Positions 1 through 5,377 of a DNA stretch of 8,658 nt are shown piece after piece. The notes beneath the pieces were generated by a model. The model was not told where the DNA came from and made no database searches. It was given only the letters and a program-made list of their open reading frames with translations. Location: positions 1-8,658 of the forward strand of contig CACYNZ010000154.1 in NCBI GenBank assembly GCA_902775835.1, written 5' to 3'. Position 1 is the stretch's first letter. Every line of letters starts with the position of its first letter. Source of the stretch: an uncultured Eubacteriales bacterium (lineage in GTDB: Bacteria > Bacillota_A > Clostridia > Christensenellales > Aristaeellaceae). A program made the translations under genes and the position numbers.

Positions 1-96
1 TGGCCCTTTTAATCCGACTGGAATTGGCCCTTTTCATTCGACGATTTTTGGCCCATATTACCCGACGTTTATTGGCCCTTTTTTCCCGACGCTAAT
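1..96. repeat. Four tandem 24-bp direct repeats at the left window edge
   Basis: Four units begin at 1, 25, 49 and 73, each opening with TGGCCC and spaced exactly 24 bp apart. The shared core is TGGCCC, then a T/A-rich stretch, then CCGAC or TCGAC, followed by about seven variable bases. Read on the minus strand the core is GTCGG, four to six A/T-rich bases, then AGGGCCA. The array stops abruptly at 96 and its left limit is outside the window. Multiple short direct repeats at one terminus are known from IS21-family insertion sequences, whose transposase genes would then lie to the left. No transposase gene, terminal inverted repeat or target duplication is visible here, so that assignment is inference. 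Unit spacing is too short and spacers are absent for a CRISPR array. Confidence 0.85.
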
Positions 97-215
97 AGTA
101 TCACTTCAGCCGTTGTCCCCACATTCTGACTGCTCCCGTTCTCAGATACAGCCGGGAAGACGATCATGGACAAAAGCACGATCATTGACAGGAAAACCGA
201 TACAAGCTTCTTCAT
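69..215 (-). pseudogene. 5' fragment of a secreted-protein gene running into the repeats
   Basis: A 48-codon frame begins at an ATG with a GAGGG ribosome site about six bases upstream. It starts MKKLVSVFLSMIVLLSMIVF, a lysine-positive start followed by a hydrophobic core, then an AVS-E motif compatible with signal peptidase I cleavage. There is no lipobox cysteine. After about 40 residues the frame enters the tandem repeats, gains eight repeat-encoded residues and ends at a TAA inside them. This is what a secreted-protein gene cut by a mobile-element end would look like. In-frame ATGs at 245 and 248 with a weaker AGGA site could give a longer start. It could instead be a real short secreted peptide. 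No function can be assigned. Confidence 0.4.
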
Positions 216-453
216 ACAATCCCTCATCTTTGCTGATATTTTCATCATTGAATTCCTGTTTTCCAAACTGTTTCTGAATCCATTCCGCCTTTCACCCCTT
301 TTCTGATAACATCCGATATGGAAAAGCAGCTTCTGCAAAATTGGCTTCTGCCGCACAACCATGCAATGCGCACTTTCCATAAACGTTTATTGATGCCGGA
401 AGACCCGCAGCATGATTTTTCCATTCGTTCCAGGACGAAAGCATGTATATGAA
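216..453. other. Intergenic region without a convincing gene
   Basis: This stretch lies downstream of the regulator-like gene and upstream of the signal-peptide fragment. It is more AT-rich than the operon to the right. I see no strong hairpin plus T-run to terminate the regulator gene. Frames crossing it are continuations or shadows without family character. It presumably holds the promoter of the signal-peptide frame, but I could not find a good -35/-10 pair. Confidence 0.5.
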
Positions 454-1878
454 TCACGGCTTCTCTTCTGATTCCACCCGCGATTCTGATTCCGGACGAG
501 TCTGTAGCTGGATCAGAATCTGATTCAGATACTTGCGAGTATCCTGTTCTGTACCGCAATACTCAGGAATCACGATTTCGTCCACATACTGCCTCATCAG
601 ATCGGCATATCTCCTTCCGGGAAAAATCAGCTCCCGGTATGCGTCTTTTTCCACGTTATAGCTCGTCTGACTGGGATAGATCAGCACGCCGAAGGTAGCG
701 TAGGCTTCAAAGGAGAATGTCTGGCTCAGTTCCCTCTGGGCAAAAAGGATCGTTACCTGCGGATTGCTCAGCAGATTGAGCAGATACCGGAAGATGGACA
801 TCCGCTCCTCGATGGTAAAAGGCCTGCACGCATAAAACTGATCCGGCAGTTTCCCGTGAAGTGCAAATTCCATTGTGGCCCGACGGGAAAGAATCATCTT
901 TGTTTCCCGGTTGTAGAAATTCTCCGCACGCTTGCGGAAATAATAGATGATGGATTCTGCACTGGTCGCAATGGGTGCCGTATTCCGGGTCAGGAAATCC
1001 CTGAAGCTCTGAATGCTGATGTCTGCAGGCAGCATCTGAATGCCGGCTGTGGGCTTGATAATGGTCTTCCTGTGCATGTTCTCCATATGCAGGGAGTCTT
1101 TCTGAAAGCGGATATAATCGCTTCCGTTTTTCATGTCTTCGTTATGATACAGGGCACAGGTTCCAGGTACATCAAGCTTCTTCCGGTATTCCTCCAGGCT
1201 CAGATCCCGTGCAGCATCTTCAGCACAGCAGATGAAGGATTCTCCGCATGCAGCCATGAGTGTTTCCCGGTTGCTTTCAGGATTGCGTTTTATTATGATG
1301 TTCCAGCTGATCATCGCCTGGGAAACCGTATCCTCTTCCACCAGAAATACCTGATACCTGGCTTCTGTCAGTAAGTTCAGCAGTTCCGAAAGCACCGGCG
1401 GATGATTGTACAGTTCCGCGTATGTCACATAATGAAAAATCCTGACATCTCTGTTTTCAGCCATGCACTGCCGGATATAGTCATATGTCTGCTCCCAGGG
1501 GCAGCCCAGAATCAGCAGGGTTCCCACAGGCTCCCTGCGCAGGTCTGCTGCCGGAACCGTGGTCTGAGACGGCTGCAGGGACGTTTTTGTGCGAATCTGA
1601 TGATCGAGTGCCTCGAGCAGGGCACATTCACTTGCTCCGATCCGTTCCGTACGCAGCGCAGCCTGAAACCTCCGGGCCCATCTATCCTCAAGATGAACGT
1701 GCCTGGACAGCAATTCATAAAACTGACTGCACCCGTTCCATGTGGACCGGCCCTGAAGAATGCGGGCCACGGTGGTTTTGCTTTTCAGATGGACTTCCGC
1801 AGAAAGTGATGCCATGGAACGCGATGTTTCTTTCATCCAGGCATCAAGGCATGTACTGAATGTTTCTATCACAATCAC
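454..1878 (-). CDS. Putative XRE-like HTH protein with large unknown C-terminal region
   Basis: A 474-residue protein starting at GTG, with an AAGGG ribosome site six bases upstream. Residues about 21-60 (SMASLSAEVHLKSKTTVARI, then LQG) fit a Cro/C1-type helix-turn-helix, with KTTVARILQG as the likely recognition helix. That points to DNA binding. The remaining roughly 400 residues match nothing I recognise. A segment near residues 117-165 (TLLILGCPW onward) resembles an alternating beta/alpha fold. There are no membrane segments or signal peptide, and the tail is Glu/Ser-rich. It follows the operon terminator in the same direction, so it probably has its own promoter. It may regulate the neighbouring transport genes, but nothing in the sequence proves this. 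The HTH call is moderate and the effector function is unknown. Confidence 0.75.
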   Translation of the reverse strand: MIVIETFSTCLDAWMKETSRSMASLSAEVHLKSKTTVARILQGRSTWNGCSQFYELLSRHVHLEDRWARRFQAALRTERIGASECALLEALDHQIRTKTSLQPSQTTVPAADLRREPVGTLLILGCPWEQTYDYIRQCMAENRDVRIFHYVTYAELYNHPPVLSELLNLLTEARYQVFLVEEDTVSQAMISWNIIIKRNPESNRETLMAACGESFICCAEDAARDLSLEEYRKKLDVPGTCALYHNEDMKNGSDYIRFQKDSLHMENMHRKTIIKPTAGIQMLPADISIQSFRDFLTRNTAPIATSAESIIYYFRKRAENFYNRETKMILSRRATMEFALHGKLPDQFYACRPFTIEERMSIFRYLLNLLSNPQVTILFAQRELSQTFSFEAYATFGVLIYPSQTSYNVEKDAYRELIFPGRRYADLMRQYVDEIVIPEYCGTEQDTRKYLNQILIQLQTRPESESRVESEEKP

Positions 1879-2129
1879 CCATCACCCTTCGAGTTCTCAT
1901 AGATCCGTGGTGAAATTGTATGTCGGTTTGTGCAGTATCCCGAATTTATACTAACATAATTTTGCAGATTTTTCTCAAGCATTCAGACACAGAAAAAATG
2001 TGTACGGCTCAAGAACTTTGTTCACGGATAATCGCAGGCTGCTTTGCAAGCTGACGCTTTCCTGCCATATTTTCCACAATGTGACGCTGCCCCCTTTTCT
2101 CTCAGGTGCCGCCCGTGTACTTGAGAGAG
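1879..2129. other. Gap between operon terminator and regulator-like gene
   Basis: With the adjoining terminator this forms a 302-base space without a gene. It is AT-rich near 1940-1980, where the minus strand has TTGAGA (1973-1978) and TATAAA (1945-1950) separated by 22 bases, or TAGTAT (1948-1953) at 19 bases. Either would be a poor sigma-70 promoter for the regulator, and the region is simply the likeliest place for one. An imperfect inverted repeat with CTCTCA/TGAGAG arms spans 2099-2127. TGACGCT occurs twice, at 2052 and 2082, 30 bases apart. None of these sites has clear support as an operator. Confidence 0.4.
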
Positions 2130-2168
2130 AAAAAAAGGAGCCGTAAAGCATATTGCTTCACAGCTCCT
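2130..2168 (-). terminator. Rho-independent terminator of the operon
   Basis: Read on the minus strand, the arms AGGAGCTGTGAAGCA and TGCTTTACGGCTCCT pair over 15 bp, with two G-U wobbles and a three-base ATA loop, followed at once by seven T residues. It lies 12 bases downstream of the esterase stop codon. This is a strong intrinsic terminator and marks the end of the transport/oxidoreductase/esterase operon, separating it from the regulator-like gene. Confidence 0.93.
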
Positions 2169-2180
2169 GAATGATTTTTC

Positions 2181-2948
2181 TCAAAGCCAGTTTTTGATCA
2201 CATGCCGGATTTCCTGTTCCCAGAAATCCCAGTCATGTCCGCCGGGTGTTGTCCGCCAGGTATAGGGGATCTTCAGTTCATCCAGAAGGCCGATAAATTT
2301 CTGGTTCGCTTCCAGAAGCCCATCCTGTTCACCGCAGGAGATATAGAGATCCGGAAGTGCTTTGCCTTCTTCTGCAAGCTTCCGCACTATCCATGCGGGG
2401 TTCAGATCGGACGAAACCGCATCTGCCATGTCCCCGAACATCGCCTTCATATATGGCGAACTGATCGGACTTCCCTCTCCAGGCTGCGGCGTACGCGGCA
2501 TATCCAGAATCAGGGCACCGGAGAAAGCGATCACTTTCCCGAAGGTATCCGAATACTTCAGTCCATTGCGCAGTGCGCCATACCCGCCCATGGAAAACCC
2601 GCACAGCCAGGTATCTTCACGGCGGTCAGACAGATGGAACAGCTTTCTGGTGACTTCCACCAGTTCCTGTCCCACCCAGGAGGAAAAGCGGTTCATATAG
2701 TCCGGATGGTCCACATAGAAACCGTTTTCCCCGTCAGGCATGACCACGCAGATTCCTTTGTCCTCCGCGTAGCGCTGTACGCAGCTGCTCGTCAGCCAGC
2801 TGGTTGAATTGCCGAATATGCCATGAAGCAGGTAGAGGGTCGGGTAAGGAGCATGGCTTTCCTCCTCCATGTCCGTGGGCAGTATCACATTGAAATGTAC
2901 TTTGCGTCCCAGCATTTTGGACTTGTAGTCCACCTGTAAAAGTGCCAT
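2181..2948 (-). CDS. Alpha/beta-hydrolase esterase, EstA/esterase D family
   Basis: A 255-residue serine esterase of the Esterase (PF00756) type, close in layout to tributyrin esterase EstA and S-formylglutathione hydrolase relatives. It should hydrolyse short acyl esters, for example acetyl groups on sugars; the actual substrate is inferred from context. The catalytic triad is visible: Ser119 in the GFSMGG elbow, Asp209 in GEQDG and His238 in GGHDW. The LLHG motif near residues 40-43 fits the oxyanion region. There is no signal peptide, so it acts in the cytoplasm, presumably on imported oligosaccharides. The start MALLQVDYKS is chosen because AAGGA lies at good spacing and the family begins there; an upstream ATG at 2990 would add 14 residues across a hairpin. 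It is the last gene of the operon, 49 bases after the preceding oxidoreductase gene. Confidence 0.88.
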   Translation of the reverse strand: MALLQVDYKSKMLGRKVHFNVILPTDMEEESHAPYPTLYLLHGIFGNSTSWLTSSCVQRYAEDKGICVVMPDGENGFYVDHPDYMNRFSSWVGQELVEVTRKLFHLSDRREDTWLCGFSMGGYGALRNGLKYSDTFGKVIAFSGALILDMPRTPQPGEGSPISSPYMKAMFGDMADAVSSDLNPAWIVRKLAEEGKALPDLYISCGEQDGLLEANQKFIGLLDELKIPYTWRTTPGGHDWDFWEQEIRHVIKNWL

Positions 2949-2960
2949 GTCGTTCCTTTC

Positions 2961-2980
2961 TGTCCCCGGAATCGGGGACA
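2961..2980 (-). promoter_or_regulatory. Perfect hairpin just upstream of the esterase ribosome site
   Basis: TGTCCCCG and CGGGGACA form a perfect 8-bp stem with an ATTC tetraloop. The stem ends about two bases before the AAAGGA ribosome site of the esterase gene and about 17 bases after the previous stop codon. There is no T-run, so it is not a terminator. It could protect a processed mRNA end or tune esterase translation; the role is inferred. Confidence 0.55.
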
Positions 2981-2997
2981 TCCTTTTCATTTTATGC

Positions 2998-4083
2998 TCA
3001 CGGAGCGACTACAACCGCCTTCTCCTGCGCTCTCAGACAAAGTTCAGCCGCCTTGAACGCATGGGCCTGGGTCATGGCTTTTTCCGTGCGGTTCAGGCAG
3101 TCCAGAATCAGTCCGCCAAAGAACGGGAATCCGGTCTTGCCGGTGGCGTCAAAATACTGCTCACCCTTGCCGTTTACCAGGAATACATGGTTACCGCCCT
3201 CTTTTTCCGCAGCCAGATTGATGTACTTGCGGATTTCGATAAAGCCTTCGGTGCCAAGAATCAGGGTGCGCCCGTCACCCCAGGTACGCAGCCCGTTCGG
3301 CGTGAACCAGTCCACGCGGAAATAATTGGTGGTGCCGTTTTTTCCTGTAATGGCACAGTCGCCGAAATCGTCCAGCTCGGGATACTCCGGATGTCCGTAA
3401 TTCCCGATCCGGGCCAGCGTAACCTCCGCGTCCTCCTCGCCGGCAAAATGCAGATACTGCTCGATCTGATGACTGCCGATGTCGCAGAGAATGCCGCCGT
3501 ATTTCGCCTTTTCAAAGAACCAGGCAGGACGGTTGCCGGCACCCAGCCGGTGCGGTCCGAATCCGGTCACGCTGATGACCTTTCCGATTTCCCCGGCATC
3601 CACCATGTATCCGGCCATGATCGCGCCTTCCACATGCAGACGCTCAGAATAGTAAACCATGTACTTCTTTCCGGTCTTTTTCACGGTTTCCCTGGCTTTT
3701 TCCAGCTGCGCCATGGTCGTGAAGGGCGCCTTGTCGGTAAAGTAGTCCTTTCCGTGCTCCATGACCGTGACGCCGAAGGGCCCGCGCTCGCTGGTCACGG
3801 CTGCCGCAGCCACCATCATGGTTTCCTTGTCCTGCAGCACCTGGTCCTCACTCTCGGCAGGCGTTGCCTGGGGATAGATTTTCAGGAAATGCGCCACTTT
3901 TTCCGGATCCGGATCCCACACATACTTCAGCGTTGCGCCGGCTTCCGTCAGTGCATTGCACATGCCGTAAATGTGCCCGTGATCCAGCCGTGCCGCGGAG
4001 AATACGAATTCTCCCGGCTTCACAACCGCCTTCTTTTCACCTACAGGGGCGTAGTTCATGCCGTCTGCAGCGTTCAGTTTCAT
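2998..4083 (-). CDS. Gfo/Idh/MocA-family oxidoreductase (divergent subtype)
   Basis: A 361-residue member of the Gfo/Idh/MocA family of NAD(P)-dependent sugar or cyclitol dehydrogenases. The first half should be the Rossmann nucleotide-binding domain and the second the alpha/beta substrate domain. The family's GxGxxG is replaced by SAARLDHGHIYGM (residues 29-41), preceded by a 25-residue N-terminal extension. An acidic DPDPEK near residues 57-62 sits where the cofactor ribose is usually bound. The EKP motif appears as DKAP with Lys118 conserved, and the catalytic-site motif as CDIGSHQIEQ with D201 and H205. The start is the second of two in-frame ATGs, eight bases from AGGAGG; the first (4089) is only two bases away. 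It follows the other family member by 31 bases and they are clearly co-transcribed. The exact substrate is unknown. Confidence 0.85.
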   Translation of the reverse strand: MKLNAADGMNYAPVGEKKAVVKPGEFVFSAARLDHGHIYGMCNALTEAGATLKYVWDPDPEKVAHFLKIYPQATPAESEDQVLQDKETMMVAAAAVTSERGPFGVTVMEHGKDYFTDKAPFTTMAQLEKARETVKKTGKKYMVYYSERLHVEGAIMAGYMVDAGEIGKVISVTGFGPHRLGAGNRPAWFFEKAKYGGILCDIGSHQIEQYLHFAGEEDAEVTLARIGNYGHPEYPELDDFGDCAITGKNGTTNYFRVDWFTPNGLRTWGDGRTLILGTEGFIEIRKYINLAAEKEGGNHVFLVNGKGEQYFDATGKTGFPFFGGLILDCLNRTEKAMTQAHAFKAAELCLRAQEKAVVVAP

Positions 4084-4114
4084 ATGCATGCCCTCCTTGC
4101 AGCCTTATGCGTTC

Positions 4115-5275
4115 TTATTTCTTTTCCCCGTAACTGCTGCCCACCGTGATATCCGAGCCGCCAAGATCGATCTCGGATTTGGACTTTTCATAGAAATGCG
4201 GAACGGCCTTCATGATGCCCTCCACGGTATAGAACGGATCGTCCTTCTTCAGCGGGAGCTCCACGGCAGTCCTTGTGGCTCCGGCCTTATATATGGCGGT
4301 GATCAGCTCAATGGTCCGCCTGCCATCCTCGGCGGTAATGGCCACATCCCCGTTTTCCTCAATCGCCGTCAGCACGTTTTCAATCTGACCGTCATGCCCG
4401 ATATGCGGGATGGGCGGCAATTTGTCCGCGAAATCGCTGATCTCCTTTTCCAGTGCCTCATTGCGTTCCGGGAACCCGTTGGGCTTGGACACGGAGGCAT
4501 AGACCGAGAACGGAGCCGCGATCTTCGCCCTGTCGCACTGGAAGGTCAGCGTCTGCTCTTCCCCATGGTCAACCACCGATGCGGTCAGGGACGCAAGCGC
4601 GCCGGGATACTCAAGTACGGAGATGGAAAGATCCTCCACCTCAGCATTGTCGTGGGCCGTGTTGGCAAGAATACTGGTCACCCGGTTTGGCAGACCCATC
4701 ATCCAGCCAAGCATGTCAATGTGATGCACCGCATGATTCAGGGTGCATCCGCCGCCTTCCTTCTCCCAGGTTCCGCGCCACCACAGATCATAGTAGCAGT
4801 GTCCGCGCCACCACAGGGAATTGATGGTTGCGTGCTTCACCGGTCCGGCTATGCCGGAGTCCAGCAGTGCCTTCAGATCCCGTATGGGCTTTCTGAAACG
4901 GTTCTGGGCAATGATGGACAGCTTCACGCCCATCTCATCCCTAACCCGGATCATCTCATCGCACTCGGCCAGGGACGGAGCCATGGGCTTTTCGCAGATG
5001 ACGTGCTTCCCGGCTTTCATGGCATTGATGGAAATCTCGGCATGCACATACGGCGGGGTGCAGACGTCAAACAGATCAATATCCTTCCTGTCCAGGATAT
5101 CATGATGGTCCAGATACACATCGCAGTCCAGACCGAATTCTTCCTTTACCTTCTGCGCCTTGCCCGGAATGATGTCCACCAGGGCGGCGATATGCACCCG
5201 CTCAGGGAACAGAAGATACGCCGGGATATGCAGATGGGAAATATTACCCGATCCGATAATGGCGACCTGAAGCAT
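4115..5275 (-). CDS. Gfo/Idh/MocA-family oxidoreductase (canonical subtype)
   Basis: A 386-residue dehydrogenase of the Gfo/Idh/MocA family that probably oxidises or reduces a hydroxyl of a sugar or derivative with NAD(P). The N-terminal Rossmann fold opens MLQVAIIGSGNIS, with G8, G10 and an acidic D34 that favours NAD. The EKP motif is at 95-97, with Lys96 as the expected catalytic lysine. The second-domain motif reads GGGCTLNHAVHHID (about 174-187), where the usual Asp is Asn180 and the following His and Asp are kept. Two WWRG copies occur at about 155 and 165. A GGAAGGAAG ribosome site precedes the ATG. The gene sits 102 bases after the binding-protein gene, behind a hairpin, and 31 bases before its paralogue. 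Annotations such as inositol dehydrogenase would be over-specific. Confidence 0.9.
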   Translation of the reverse strand: MLQVAIIGSGNISHLHIPAYLLFPERVHIAALVDIIPGKAQKVKEEFGLDCDVYLDHHDILDRKDIDLFDVCTPPYVHAEISINAMKAGKHVICEKPMAPSLAECDEMIRVRDEMGVKLSIIAQNRFRKPIRDLKALLDSGIAGPVKHATINSLWWRGHCYYDLWWRGTWEKEGGGCTLNHAVHHIDMLGWMMGLPNRVTSILANTAHDNAEVEDLSISVLEYPGALASLTASVVDHGEEQTLTFQCDRAKIAAPFSVYASVSKPNGFPERNEALEKEISDFADKLPPIPHIGHDGQIENVLTAIEENGDVAITAEDGRRTIELITAIYKAGATRTAVELPLKKDDPFYTVEGIMKAVPHFYEKSKSEIDLGGSDITVGSSYGEKK

Positions 5276-5320
5276 AGGGCACTTCCTTCCTTTGACAGCT
5301 TTTCTTCTCTTTTCTTTTTC

Positions 5321-5354
5321 AAAACAGGCGCCGCACCTGACGGCGCGGCGCCTG
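5321..5354 (-). terminator. Strong GC hairpin with short T-run after binding-protein gene
   Basis: On the minus strand CAGGCGCCGC pairs perfectly with GCGGCGCCTG, and three further pairs (one G-U) close a GTCA tetraloop, giving about 13 bp. Only four T residues follow. It lies between the binding-protein stop and the first oxidoreductase gene. It may act as a partial terminator or as a 3' mRNA-protecting structure, letting the binding protein be made in excess of the enzymes downstream. Full termination is unlikely with so short a T-run. Confidence 0.65.
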
Positions 5355-5377
5355 AAGGCATTGAGGATTCTTATGGA

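Noticed and set aside
1..96. CRISPR array
   Set aside because: Units are 24 bp end to end with no unique spacers, and only parts of each unit are conserved.
245..283. A 12-codon minus-strand frame (MDSETVWKTGIQ) ending on an ATGATG pair upstream of the signal-peptide frame
   Set aside because: Considered as a leader peptide coupled to the next frame, but its ribosome site is badly spaced and there is no attenuator structure or codon signature.
2947..4149. A 400-codon plus-strand open frame
   Set aside because: Antisense shadow of the divergent oxidoreductase gene, with no recognisable domain or ribosome site.
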